The notes beneath the pieces were generated by a model. That model saw only the letters and a list, made by a program, of their open reading frames with translations, was not told where the DNA came from and made no database searches. Positions 9,260 through 17,036 of a DNA stretch of 64,000 nucleotides are shown piece after piece. The position numbers and the translations under genes were made by a program. The stretch's first letter is position 1. Each line of letters starts with the position of its first letter. Location of the stretch: contig NZ_SLZF01000005.1 of assembly GCF_004341515.1 (NCBI RefSeq), positions 310,001 through 374,000 of the forward strand. The letters are read 5' to 3'. Source of the stretch: Allobosea sp. BK604. Its GTDB lineage: Bacteria; Pseudomonadota; Alphaproteobacteria; Rhizobiales; Beijerinckiaceae.

Positions 9260-9973
9260 TCAGGCGACGGCAGGCTCGCCGATCGTAACCGTCAGCTGGC
9301 CCAGCCCTTCGATCGAACCGACCAGGACATTGCCGGGCAGGACCGCGCCGACGCCATGGGGCGTTCCGGTCATGATCAGGTCGCCAGGCTCGAGCGAGAA
9401 ATAGCGCGACAGCGTCGCGATGATCTCGGGCGTGCGCCAGATCATCAGCGAGAGCACCGAATCCTGGCGCGCCACGCCGTCGACCTCGAGCTTGATCGCG
9501 CCCGAGGCGGGGTGCCCCACCTGCTCGACCGGGTAGACCGGCCCGCAGGGCGAGGAATGGTCGAAGGACTTCTTCAGCTCCCAGGGAATGCGCGGGCCCT
9601 CCGGCGTATCCAGCAGTTTCCGCCGGGTCATGTCGAGGCAGATGCCGTAGCCGAAGACATGCGAGAGCGCCTCTTCCTGCGGGATGTTGTAGCCGCCTGA
9701 TTTCATCGCCACCATGAGCTCGAGCTCGAAATGGAAATCGTTGGTCATCGGCGGATAGGGCACCGTTCCCCCGTCCTGTACGATCGAATCCGTAGGCTTC
9801 TGGAAGATCAGCGGAAAGTCGCGCGTCTCGTCGCCGCCCATCTCGCGGACATGGGCGACATAGTTGCGGCCCACGCAATAGATCCGCCGCACCGGAAACC
9901 GCGCCGATGAGCCGATGATCGGCAGACTGGACTGAACAGGTGCGGGCACGGCGAATTCTGCGAGCGTGGACAT
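9260..9973 (-). CDS. Fumarylacetoacetate hydrolase family protein (fumarylpyruvate hydrolase-like)
   Basis: A 237-residue cytoplasmic metal-dependent hydrolase. The family cleaves C-C bonds of acylpyruvates such as fumarylpyruvate or maleylpyruvate. Visible signatures are YCVGRNYVAHVREMG, the acidic metal site FHFELELMVAM, the substrate loop GICLDMTRR and the terminal MTGTPHGVGAVLPG. I chose the ATG at 9973; an upstream TTG at 10000 would add nine unconserved residues. It is divergent from an SsuA/NMT1-type importer with about 165 bp between the starts, so the importer may bring in an aromatic or dicarboxylate precursor. No ring-cleaving enzyme is in this cluster, so the exact substrate is open. 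Confidence 0.87.
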   Translation of the reverse strand: MSTLAEFAVPAPVQSSLPIIGSSARFPVRRIYCVGRNYVAHVREMGGDETRDFPLIFQKPTDSIVQDGGTVPYPPMTNDFHFELELMVAMKSGGYNIPQEEALSHVFGYGICLDMTRRKLLDTPEGPRIPWELKKSFDHSSPCGPVYPVEQVGHPASGAIKLEVDGVARQDSVLSLMIWRTPEIIATLSRYFSLEPGDLIMTGTPHGVGAVLPGNVLVGSIEGLGQLTVTIGEPAVA

Positions 9974-10138
9974 CGAGCGACCATGGCTGATTGACGACAA
10001 TCGCCGAGCATAGGGCGAGCGCGTGGCCTGTCCAGAGGATTATGCAGATTTTCTCAAAACATCGGCCAATCTGAATTTAATTGACACGCTCCCGTGATGA
10101 TGCATCGTTTCGCCAAGGCAAGAAACAAGGGGAATGGC

Positions 10139-11152
10139 ATGAAGCGTAGGCAGTTCATGACGGGGGCTGCGGCGCTGCCCCTCGCGCTCGCGGCACCCAG
10201 GGCGCTCGCGCAGGCAACGGACGAGCTCACCATCGTCTATCCGAGCCCGGGCGGGCTGGGCTATTTCGCGGTTTATTCTGCGATCGGCGAAGGCTATTTC
10301 GCCGAGGAGAAGATCAAGATCACCCCGCGCAGCGTCAACGGCTCGGCCGCGGCGATCCAGGCCTTGCTCGCCGGCCAGGCGCAGCTCGCCCATCCGGGCC
10401 CGGGGCCGCTGATGGCGGCGCGCGAGCGCGGCCAGGACCTCGTCTACATCTATAATTACTTCACGCGCAGCCAGTTCAACCTGGTCGTGCCCGAGACCTC
10501 GTCCTTCCAGAAGCCGACCGACCTCAAGGGCAAGATCATCGGCGTCGGCACGGCTGATGGCGCCGAAGTCGCCTTCGTGCGCTCGATCTTCGACGCGGAA
10601 GGCATGAAGGAGGGGCAGGACTACAAGTTCATCACGGTCGGCGAAGGCGGCATGGCGGTGGCCGGCTTCATGCAGAAGGCGATCGACGCCTATGCCTCGG
10701 ATACCGCGGGAGCGGCGACGCTGAGCCTGCGCGGCATCAAGCTGCGCTCGCTGACGCCGCCGCGCTTCCAGTCCTTCTTCGGCAACGGCTATGTCGTGAC
10801 CCGCAAATACCTGGACGAGAACCGCGGCATCCTCGAGCGCTTCGGGCGCGCGCTGGTGCGCGGCAGCAAGTTCGGCCTCGACCCGGCGAACAAGGCGGCC
10901 GTCCTGAAACATGCGCGCATGGGCAATCCGCAGCAGCTCGAGAACCTGCCCTTCGCGGAAGCGCTCATGGACGTCTATTACCGCCTGACGGCGCCGCTCG
11001 ATCCCGCCAAAGGCTTCGGCTACAACAATCCCGAAGCCTGGGAGATGTGGCAGAAGACCCTCCTCGCCTCGGGCGATCTCAAGAAGCCGCTCGACGATCT
11101 CGGCAGAGCCTATTCCAACGATCTCGTGGCGGCCTGGAACGTGCCGAAATGA
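10139..11152 (+). CDS. SsuA/NMT1-type ABC transporter substrate-binding protein
   Basis: A 337-residue periplasmic binding protein of the SsuA/THI5 (NMT1-like) class. The export signal MKRRQFMTGAAALPLALAAP ends near ALAQ and begins with twin basic residues. The mature part has the usual IVYPSPGGLGYFAVYSAIGE and the LLAGQAQLAHPGPGPLMAA turn that lines the cleft. I chose the ATG at 10139 because AAGGGGA lies just upstream; a start at 10094 would place a non-conserved tail before the signal. The stop overlaps the ATPase start by ATGA, so this is the first gene of a binding protein-ATPase-permease operon. Ligands in this class include sulfonates, thiamine precursors and aromatic acids. The true one is unknown. 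Confidence 0.88.
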   Translation: MKRRQFMTGAAALPLALAAPRALAQATDELTIVYPSPGGLGYFAVYSAIGEGYFAEEKIKITPRSVNGSAAAIQALLAGQAQLAHPGPGPLMAARERGQDLVYIYNYFTRSQFNLVVPETSSFQKPTDLKGKIIGVGTADGAEVAFVRSIFDAEGMKEGQDYKFITVGEGGMAVAGFMQKAIDAYASDTAGAATLSLRGIKLRSLTPPRFQSFFGNGYVVTRKYLDENRGILERFGRALVRGSKFGLDPANKAAVLKHARMGNPQQLENLPFAEALMDVYYRLTAPLDPAKGFGYNNPEAWEMWQKTLLASGDLKKPLDDLGRAYSNDLVAAWNVPK

Positions 11153-11949
11153 CGTTGGCCTCCGTCGCAACGGCCGGGCCTGTCGCCCGGCCGGTCTATG
11201 AGCTCAGCCGGGTCTCGAAAGTCTATGGCGAGCGGGTCGTCGCGCTGGAGAGCGTCGACCTGAGCTTGCGCGAGGGCGAATTCCATTCGGTGATCGGCTC
11301 GAGCGGTTGCGGCAAGTCCACCCTGCTCAAGATCATGGCCGGGCTGACGCCTCCGTCCAAGGGCAGGGTCATGCTGGCTGGAACGCCGGTCCTGGGCGCG
11401 CGCCCCGATATCGGCATGATGTTCCAGCAGGCGACATTGTTCCCATGGCGCACGACGCTGCAGAACATCCTGCTGCCGATCGAGGTGCGCGAAGGGCGTG
11501 CCGCGGCAGAGGCCGCGGCGGCACGCGCCAGGGGCCTGCTCGAGCTCGTCGGCCTCAAGGGTTTCGAAGCGACCTATCCCTCGCAGCTCTCCGGCGGCAT
11601 GGCCCAGCGCGCCGCGATCTGCCGGATGCTGATCTCCGAGCCGAACGTGCTCCTGCTCGACGAGCCTTTCAGCGCGCTCGACGAGATCACGCGCGATTTC
11701 ATGAACATGGAGCTGCAGCGCATCTGCCGCGAGCGCAACGCCTCGGCCTTCCTGGTGACGCATTCGATCGCGGAGGCGGTGATCCTGTCCGACATCGTGC
11801 ATGTGATGTCGGCCCGGCCCGGCCGGATCGTCCGCAGCATCGCGATCGACCTGCCCCGCCCGCGCACGCTCGAGATGGGCACGCTGCCGCGCTTCGGAGC
11901 CTATGTCAGCGAGATCCGCGCGCTGCTCGACAAGGGAGCCTTCCTGTGA
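11149..11949 (+). CDS. ABC importer ATP-binding protein (SsuB/TauB class)
   Basis: A 266-residue nucleotide-binding subunit. Walker A is GSSGCGKST, the Q-loop lies in MMFQQATLFPW, the signature is QLSGGMAQRAAICRMLI and Walker B is VLLLDEPFSALD with the downstream H-loop in VTHSIAEAV. This layout is typical of SsuB/TauB nitrate-sulfonate-taurine importers. The start overlaps the stop of the binding-protein gene, and its own stop overlaps the GTG of the permease, so all three are translationally coupled. A longer frame reaching back to 11047 would run through the upstream gene and is rejected. Confidence 0.92.
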   Translation: MTLASVATAGPVARPVYELSRVSKVYGERVVALESVDLSLREGEFHSVIGSSGCGKSTLLKIMAGLTPPSKGRVMLAGTPVLGARPDIGMMFQQATLFPWRTTLQNILLPIEVREGRAAAEAAAARARGLLELVGLKGFEATYPSQLSGGMAQRAAICRMLISEPNVLLLDEPFSALDEITRDFMNMELQRICRERNASAFLVTHSIAEAVILSDIVHVMSARPGRIVRSIAIDLPRPRTLEMGTLPRFGAYVSEIRALLDKGAFL

Positions 11950-12848
11950 GCCAAAACCCTGTGCGGCAAGCCTCGGTGGGGCAAGTAGCCGAAACACCGT
12001 CTGCCGGGCCCGACACCGTCTGGGTGGAGAAGGTCTCGCTCACCTCCAGGGTCCCGCGCTGGATCCTGATGCTCGGGCTGCTCGCCCTGTTCCTCGGTCT
12101 GTGGCAGGGCGTCACCGCCTCAGGAATCGTCTCGCCGCTGATCCTGCCCTCACCCGCGGACACGATCCGCGACATCGGCTTCGTCGGACGCAACCTCAGC
12201 TCCGGCGACTATATGCTGCCGGCCCTGTGGGTCACGGCCAGCGAGGTCGTCTGGGGCTTCGTCCTGGCGCTCGCGATCGGCGTCTCGCTCGGCGTCCTCG
12301 TCGGCGAGACCAGCTTCGGCGAGCGAGCCGTGATGCCCTATATCGTCGCGATCGACACCATGCCGAAGCTCGCCTTCGCGCCGCTCTTCGTCGCCTGGCT
12401 CGGCTTCGGTATCATGTCGAAAGTGGCGCTCGCCGCCTTCATCTCGGTCTTCCCGATCATCGTCGGCACGGCCGCCGGCCTGCATGCGGCGGACGAGAAT
12501 GCCCGCATGCTGTTCAGGAGCATCGGCGCCTCGCGGCTGCAGACGCTGGTCAAGCTCAAGATCCCCACCGGCCTGCCGCAATTCTTCACCGGCCTGAAGA
12601 TCGCGGCGATCAGCGTGGTCTCGGGCGCGATCGCCGGCGAGTTCCTCGGCGGTGGGGCAGGCTTCGGCGAGCTGATCCGGGTCGCGGCGTCGCAGCTCGA
12701 TACGCCCCGGGTCTTCTCGCTTATCATCTATCTCAGCCTGCTCGGGCTCGCCATGTTCGGCCTGGTTTCCTGGCTGCAATATCGGTTCGTGTTCTGGCAG
12801 CGATCGAGTAACAGCATCTCCGCGAAGACATCGCGCACGGCAGCTTGA
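11946..12848 (+). CDS. ABC importer permease (SsuC/TauC class)
   Basis: A 300-residue inner-membrane permease with a ~45-residue soluble N-terminus and about six membrane segments, the first being ILMLGLLALFLGLWQGV. The conserved EAA-type cytoplasmic loop is ARMLFRSIGASRLQTLVKLK followed by IPTGLPQFF. I chose the GTG at 11946 because it overlaps the ATPase stop; no ATG fits the conserved start. Together with the two preceding genes it makes a complete SsuABC-like importer, and the GntR gene overlaps its end. Confidence 0.9.
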   Translation: MSQNPVRQASVGQVAETPSAGPDTVWVEKVSLTSRVPRWILMLGLLALFLGLWQGVTASGIVSPLILPSPADTIRDIGFVGRNLSSGDYMLPALWVTASEVVWGFVLALAIGVSLGVLVGETSFGERAVMPYIVAIDTMPKLAFAPLFVAWLGFGIMSKVALAAFISVFPIIVGTAAGLHAADENARMLFRSIGASRLQTLVKLKIPTGLPQFFTGLKIAAISVVSGAIAGEFLGGGAGFGELIRVAASQLDTPRVFSLIIYLSLLGLAMFGLVSWLQYRFVFWQRSSNSISAKTSRTAA

Positions 12849-12862
12849 ACCAGAGAACATGT

Positions 12863-13555
12863 ATGGCGAAGGCCGGCGAGAAAACCACGCTGTCGACGAC
12901 AGTTTACCAGAAGCTGCGCGGTGACATCATCAAGGGCGAATTCCGCCCGGGCGAGAAGCTGCGGATCGAGCCGCTGGCCGGGATCTATGGCGTCGGCAGC
13001 AACGCGGTGCGCGAGGCCCTGTCGCGCCTGTCGGCGGAACGGCTGGTCGAGCGCTACGAGCAGCGCGGCTTCGCCGTGCCGGCGATTGCGCTCGACGACT
13101 GGCGGATCCTGGTGCGCACGCGCTGCTGGCTCGAGACCAAGGCGCTCGAAGAGGCCATGGCCAATCGCACGGAGAGCTGGGAAGAGGCCATTGTCCTGTC
13201 GCTCCACCGGCTGTCCCGGTTCCGCTCCGACAAGGCGGATGAGAGGGGCGGCTGGGAGGATGCGCACCGCAATTTCCATCGCGCCTTGCTGGCGAATTGC
13301 GGTTCGCCCTGGCTCCTCGAATTCTGTGACGTCCTTGCCGACCACGCGACGCGCTATGTTTTCGTTTCGCACGCTTATGGCAACAGGAAGCGGCAGGGGT
13401 TCAGCGAGCACGAAGCCCTGATGAAGGCAGTCCTGCATGGCACCGCGGAGCAGGCCTGCGCCCTGCTCACCGCTCACTACATGAAGACATTCGAGAACGT
13501 TGAGGCTCTGTTCAAGGAAGGGTTGCTCGAAGAGTTTTCCGACTCAGGCAATTGA
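12863..13555 (+). CDS. GntR family transcriptional regulator, FadR-C (FCD) type
   Basis: A 230-residue regulator. The N-terminal winged helix is clear in VYQKLRGDIIKGEFRPGEKL and the recognition region VGSNAVREALSRLSAE. The C-terminal helical FCD ligand domain shows histidines and acids of the metal-binding type (WEDAHRNFHRALL, FSEHEALMKAVLHG). The ATG at 12863 is preferred; a TTG at 12845 overlapping the permease stop is possible. It is the last gene of the importer operon and probably controls that operon and the divergent hydrolase from the 9974-10138 region. FCD regulators usually bind organic acids, which fits the hydrolase. Confidence 0.88.
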   Translation: MAKAGEKTTLSTTVYQKLRGDIIKGEFRPGEKLRIEPLAGIYGVGSNAVREALSRLSAERLVERYEQRGFAVPAIALDDWRILVRTRCWLETKALEEAMANRTESWEEAIVLSLHRLSRFRSDKADERGGWEDAHRNFHRALLANCGSPWLLEFCDVLADHATRYVFVSHAYGNRKRQGFSEHEALMKAVLHGTAEQACALLTAHYMKTFENVEALFKEGLLEEFSDSGN

Positions 13556-14092
13556 GCAGGAACGCGCGATAGCCGTTGCCAACGGAGAGCCGTCCAGGTA
13601 GCGCGCAGCATGCGCCTAGAGTTTTCCGCGTTTCTCCGAAACGCGAGAATTCCTTCTTTATTCGACGCATTTTCTTCACGCGAACCGGTGTCACTCCGCC
13701 CGCACATGCTCCCGGGCTTCTCCCGCTCCCCATTGCGGGGAGAGCAGACGCCGCCCCAATCGGCGCAGCGCACCGCATAGCTGGACCTTGGTCCAGTATC
13801 ATCGAAACTCCACTCCGGGCTCGAATACCATCGAGTACTTGCGCGTAAAGATCATGACATCAGGGGAGCTCGCATGAAGCCCTGCCGCATGACGTGCTCG
13901 ATCCCTGCTTTGACGAGCCTCTGCTTGTCGGGCCGTTCAGTTGCGCGGGCGCCGTCCTCGCCACGGCACCGCGCAACACGGACGGCTATTGGGCGGGCCT
14001 GAGCCAACATCATCCCAGCTCTCATCCAGGCGGAGAGGACTGCGTTGCCATTGTCCGCACGACATGATCGCTGGATCGGGGATTGATCCGCC
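13556..14092. other. Repeat-bearing intergenic region, 537 bp
   Basis: No complete gene is visible. It holds a copy of the ~106 bp repeat at 13616-13712. From about 13859 to 14066 one plus-strand frame stays open without a start codon; it reads LDPCFDEPLLVGPFSCAGAV and ends ...CVAIVRTT before a TGA, with gene-like codon use. I cannot name it, and it may be a coding remnant. The promoter of the histidine kinase presumably lies at the right end. Confidence 0.4.
13616..13712 (+). repeat. RIME-like ~106 bp palindromic repeat, copy 2
   Basis: It starts CTAGAGTTTTCCGCG and ends in the CATGCTCC of the right terminus. It matches the other copies along its length with point changes and a slightly shortened, degenerate right end, so it looks like one of the older copies. 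It lies about 60 bp after the GntR gene. Confidence 0.8.
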
Positions 14093-15799
14093 ATGGCCCT
14101 GCCCGCGGTTCGCGCCGATCGTCCGCTCTCGCTCTACGATGTGACCGCGACATCGCGCGACCGGCGCCTGGTCTTCTGCGTCATGGCAGTCATGCTTGCA
14201 GCCTTTGCCGTGACGGCGCCCTTCGCGAGCGTGCCACTGCCGCAATTCGTCAGTTTCAACCCTTCCGTAGAGGCAATCGTTTTCGCCAACGACCTCGTCA
14301 CTGCCATCCTGCTGTTCGCGCAATACCTGATCACACGGACCCGTGCCATTCTGGCCCTCGCGATCGGCTATCTCTATACTGCGGCGATCGTCATCCCCCA
14401 TATCCTGACCATACCAGGGGCCTTTACCGGACTGCTCGACGCCGACCCCCAGAGCAGCGCGTGGCTCTATTACGTCTGGAATGTCGGACTGCCGCTGGCC
14501 GTGATCGCCTATACGCTCCTCGGCGATAGCGCCGCCGCGACGGGCGCCAGCAGGCGTTCGACACTGGAGCATTTCCGCGCTTTTCCGAAGCGCGAAACTT
14601 TTCCATCTATTAGTGGCGACGCATTGTCCTCGCGCGAACCGGCCTCCGCTTCGCTCGAAAATGCGCGAGCCATCATTGCCTGGAGCGTCGTGCTGGTGAT
14701 CGCCGTCGTCGGCGGGCTGACCTGGTTCGCGACGGCGGGCGTGCAGCACCTTCCGCCTCTCGTCATCGACGGCAGATACACGGCAACCACCATCTACATC
14801 GCCAATCCCACGGCCATTCTGATCACGATCATCGCACTGACAATACTCTGGCTCCGCAGTCGATCAGTGCTCGATTACTGGCTCCTGCTCGTGCTGGTTT
14901 CGCTGATCCTGAACTTCATGATTGCCGCTTTCTTCGCCTCGGAACGCTACAGCCTTGGATTCTACGCCTCGCGCGGGTTCACGGTGATCACCTCCACGTC
15001 CGTGCTGGCGCTGCTGCTGAAGGAGATGACGACCCTTTACACGCGCCTCGCCCGCGCCAACGCAACGCTGGAACGCGAGCGCAACAGCAAGCTCATGACC
15101 GTGGAAGCGGCGACGGCAGCCATCGCTCATGAAGTAGCCCAGCCTCTCCTGGCGATCATGACCAATGCCGGAACCTCGCTGGCGCTGCTCGACAGGGCGC
15201 CGCCCGATCTTCCGGAAGCGAGGGAAGCGCTGGAGGACATCGTCGCGGACGCAGAACGTGCCGGCGCAGTGCTCGACGGCATTCGTGCCGTCTTCAGGCG
15301 GGTCAACCAGGATCGTGAACTGGTCGACATCAACGAGATCGCTCTGGACGCACTGCGCTCACTGCGCGGCGAGTTGACCGATCACAGCGTCGTTGCCCGG
15401 CCCGAGCTTGCGACCGAAATGCCGCTCGTCGAAGGCAACAAGGCGCAATTGCAGCTGGTCATCTTCAATCTGGTCCATAATGCGGTCGAAGCGATGCTCG
15501 ACGGGGCCGATCGCATCAGAATGCTGACACTGACCACCGAGCACCGGAAGAAGCCGAACGCCATCGTGGTGGAAGTCCAGGATTCGGGCTCCGGAATCGA
15601 GCCAGGCCGAATGGAAGGGATATTCGATGCATTCGTGACGACGAAATCGCACGGCATGGGAATGGGCCTGGCCATCTGCCGCATGATCATCGAACAGCAT
15701 GGCGGCAGGCTGACCGCGTTCTCGGACGGCAAGAGCGGCGCGCTCTTCCAGTTCACGGTTCCCCTCAGGGCGACCTGCGAGAACGATTTTCGTCGCTAG
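14093..15799 (+). CDS. MASE4-type membrane sensor histidine kinase with a repeat-derived insert
   Basis: A 568-residue sensor kinase. An N-terminal MASE4-like region (from RDRRLVFCVMAVMLAAF) holds about eight membrane segments up to residue 310. The kinase core has the phosphoacceptor AIAHEVAQPLLAI with His346, the N box LVIFNLVHNAVEAM, G1 DSGSGI and G2 GMGMGLAI. Residues about 158-192 do not resemble the family. They are translated from a 106 bp repeat copy at 14564-14669 inserted between membrane segments in what should be a short loop, and the frame is kept. The stop codon TAG also comes from the next repeat copy at 15796. No response regulator lies beside it, so the partner is elsewhere. 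The signal is unknown. Confidence 0.87.
   Translation: MALPAVRADRPLSLYDVTATSRDRRLVFCVMAVMLAAFAVTAPFASVPLPQFVSFNPSVEAIVFANDLVTAILLFAQYLITRTRAILALAIGYLYTAAIVIPHILTIPGAFTGLLDADPQSSAWLYYVWNVGLPLAVIAYTLLGDSAAATGASRRSTLEHFRAFPKRETFPSISGDALSSREPASASLENARAIIAWSVVLVIAVVGGLTWFATAGVQHLPPLVIDGRYTATTIYIANPTAILITIIALTILWLRSRSVLDYWLLLVLVSLILNFMIAAFFASERYSLGFYASRGFTVITSTSVLALLLKEMTTLYTRLARANATLERERNSKLMTVEAATAAIAHEVAQPLLAIMTNAGTSLALLDRAPPDLPEAREALEDIVADAERAGAVLDGIRAVFRRVNQDRELVDINEIALDALRSLRGELTDHSVVARPELATEMPLVEGNKAQLQLVIFNLVHNAVEAMLDGADRIRMLTLTTEHRKKPNAIVVEVQDSGSGIEPGRMEGIFDAFVTTKSHGMGMGLAICRMIIEQHGGRLTAFSDGKSGALFQFTVPLRATCENDFRR
14564..14669 (+). repeat. RIME-like repeat, copy 3, inside the histidine kinase gene
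   Basis: It runs from CTGGAGCATTTCCGCG to CTCGAAAATGCGCGAG and aligns with the intergenic copies over all 106 bases. It lies inside the kinase reading frame without stops. Several differences from the other copies (for example AGTGGCGACGC and CTCGCGCGAACC) are compatible with selection to keep the frame open. Confidence 0.85.
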
Positions 15800-15901
15800 A
15801 GCATTTCCGTGTTTCTCCGAATCGCGAAAACTCTCTAACCTTTTGTTTTGACGTATTTTCTTCACGCGAACCGGTATCCACTTCGCTCAAAAATGCTCTA
15901 G
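15796..15901 (+). repeat. RIME-like repeat, copy 4, with complete termini
   Basis: One of the three most complete copies: the ends CTAGAGCATTT and AAATGCTCTAG are perfect inverted repeats, with an internal hairpin-forming GCGTTTCTCCGAATCGC region. Its first bases supply the TAG stop of the histidine kinase (15797-15799). Confidence 0.9.
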
Positions 15902-15986
15902 GACCTTATCTGGTGACCCGGTACGGCTACATTACTGTTCGTTCCGCACGATGTTTGGTCCTTTGTCAGTGAGGGAGCCTGTGGCG

Positions 15987-16277
15987 ATGAAGGTGCTTGC
16001 TTTGGTGTTGCCCTTGCTGGTCGCGGCATCCCCTGCCCTTCCTCAATCGCGCCTGGATTCCCTGACGTCGAGCTGCCAGACCGCGAGACGAGCCGTCCAG
16101 GACGGGGGCGCGGTCATTATCGGCACAGGCCGGTTCGTCTACGACCGGTTCGTCCGCGACCAAAGCTATTGCCCCTTGTCGCAAATCACTGAACCGGCCT
16201 GGCTCCCGACCGCCAACGATCCGCAATGCTTCGTCGGTTATCGCTGTCGCGATCGCGGGCCTCGCGGCGGTTCCTAG
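15987..16277 (+). CDS. Small exported four-cysteine protein, function unknown
   Basis: A 96-residue protein with a clear signal peptide, MKVLALVLPLLVAASPALPQ. The mature part of about 76 residues holds four cysteines (SCQTARR, QSYCPLS, PQCFVGYRCRD), which could form two disulfides in the periplasm. I chose the ATG at 15987 because GGGAG lies about nine bases upstream; a GTG at 15981 is possible. Its TAG stop is the first part of a 106 bp repeat copy, so the natural C-terminus may have been altered by that insertion. I do not recognise the family. Confidence 0.65.
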   Translation: MKVLALVLPLLVAASPALPQSRLDSLTSSCQTARRAVQDGGAVIIGTGRFVYDRFVRDQSYCPLSQITEPAWLPTANDPQCFVGYRCRDRGPRGGS

Positions 16278-16379
16278 AGCATTTTCGAGCGAAGTGGATA
16301 CCGGTTCGCATGAAGAAAATGCGTCAAAACAAAAGGTTAGAGAATTTTCGCGATTCGTAGAAGCGCGAAAATACTCTAG
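16274..16379 (-). repeat. RIME-like repeat, copy 5, inverted
   Basis: A full 106 bp copy in the reverse direction relative to copies 2-4, with CTAG at both ends. It supplies the TAG stop (16275-16277) of the small exported protein. A partial second copy starts directly at its end (16376 onward, CTAGAGCATTTTCGAGCG) and breaks off after about 27 bases, so two copies abut here. Confidence 0.88.
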
Positions 16380-16402
16380 AGCATTTTCGAGCGAAGTGCG
16401 GA
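16376..16402 (-). repeat. Truncated repeat fragment abutting copy 5
   Basis: The outer 23-27 bases of the repeat, sharing the CTAG with copy 5, then unrelated sequence. This suggests nested insertion or partial deletion at this spot. Confidence 0.7.
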
Positions 16403-16438
16403 AGTGCTCCAAAGCACGCGCCCGAGGCAGGATTTCTG

Positions 16439-16624
16439 TCAGCCCAGCTCTTCCCGTCGTTTCAGCAGTTCGTCGAGCTGGTCCTGCTTCTCGTTGATCG
16501 CGCTGGCGAGATTTTCCTCTTGCGCCGAGCCCGATGCTGCTGTGGCCAGCTCGGTCAGATCTGCAACCTGCCTGCGCAAAAGCGCAATCTGATCGTCCAG
16601 CGCTTCGTGATTTCCGTTGGCCAT
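16439..16624 (-). CDS. Small coiled-coil protein, function unknown
   Basis: A 61-residue protein that should form one long amphipathic helix or coiled coil: LDDQIALLRRQVADLTEL followed by AINEKQDQLDELLKRREEL. No cysteine, signal peptide or membrane segment is present. An AAGGTGG ribosome site lies about eight bases before the ATG at 16624, which supports translation. It is similar in style to small structural or regulatory helix proteins, but I cannot assign a family. Confidence 0.55.
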   Translation of the reverse strand: MANGNHEALDDQIALLRRQVADLTELATAASGSAQEENLASAINEKQDQLDELLKRREELG

Positions 16625-16822
16625 GAAGGTCCACCTTGTCGTCGTCGCAATGTCGCCCGGTAGAGGACGCCAAACCCCCCTTGGTTGTTCCGCGAATGTG
16701 GTCCCGAAGCGCGCTGCCCGATCGCGCCGTCGAGGCCGTGCGGCCGCGATCTGCGACCTTCGTCACGATGTCCGCGCCGCCATCGGTGCATCATTGGCGA
16801 TCTTCGCGGGTCTGGAGGCGAC

Positions 16823-16972
16823 ATGATCGCGATGCTTGCCGTCATGATGTTCGCAGCCGGTTTCGTCGCGGGTGACGCGTTTGGCTCCCGTCGCTGGAAG
16901 CGGGCTGCGGACGAAGCGCTCGCGCTCGCAGCGGATGCAGTCTTACGAAGGCGCCCCAGGGAAACAGCCTGA
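16823..16972 (+). CDS. Very small single-pass membrane protein, function unknown
   Basis: A 49-residue frame starts at an ATG with GGAGG four bases upstream, a stronger ribosome site than chance would suggest. The N-terminus MIAMLAVMMFAAGFVAGDAF is a likely membrane segment, followed by a basic and helical tail (RRWKRAADEALALAADAVLR). It may be a small membrane-anchored protein. No family is recognised and it could be spurious. Confidence 0.4.
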   Translation: MIAMLAVMMFAAGFVAGDAFGSRRWKRAADEALALAADAVLRRRPRETA

Positions 16973-17036
16973 GCGCCATGCCAGGCGGGGCAGAACGCGT
17001 GCCTTCCGGGCGAAGGGCTGGGAGGCGGTTCGGTCC

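Noticed and set aside
15796-16402. Repeats as an insertion sequence or transposon ends
   Set aside because: No transposase frame lies between the copies, and the copies are complete 106 bp units in both orientations, as in small palindromic elements.
16555-16845. Minus-strand 96-codon frame
   Set aside because: It overlaps the better supported small coiled-coil gene and has a random, Arg-rich composition.
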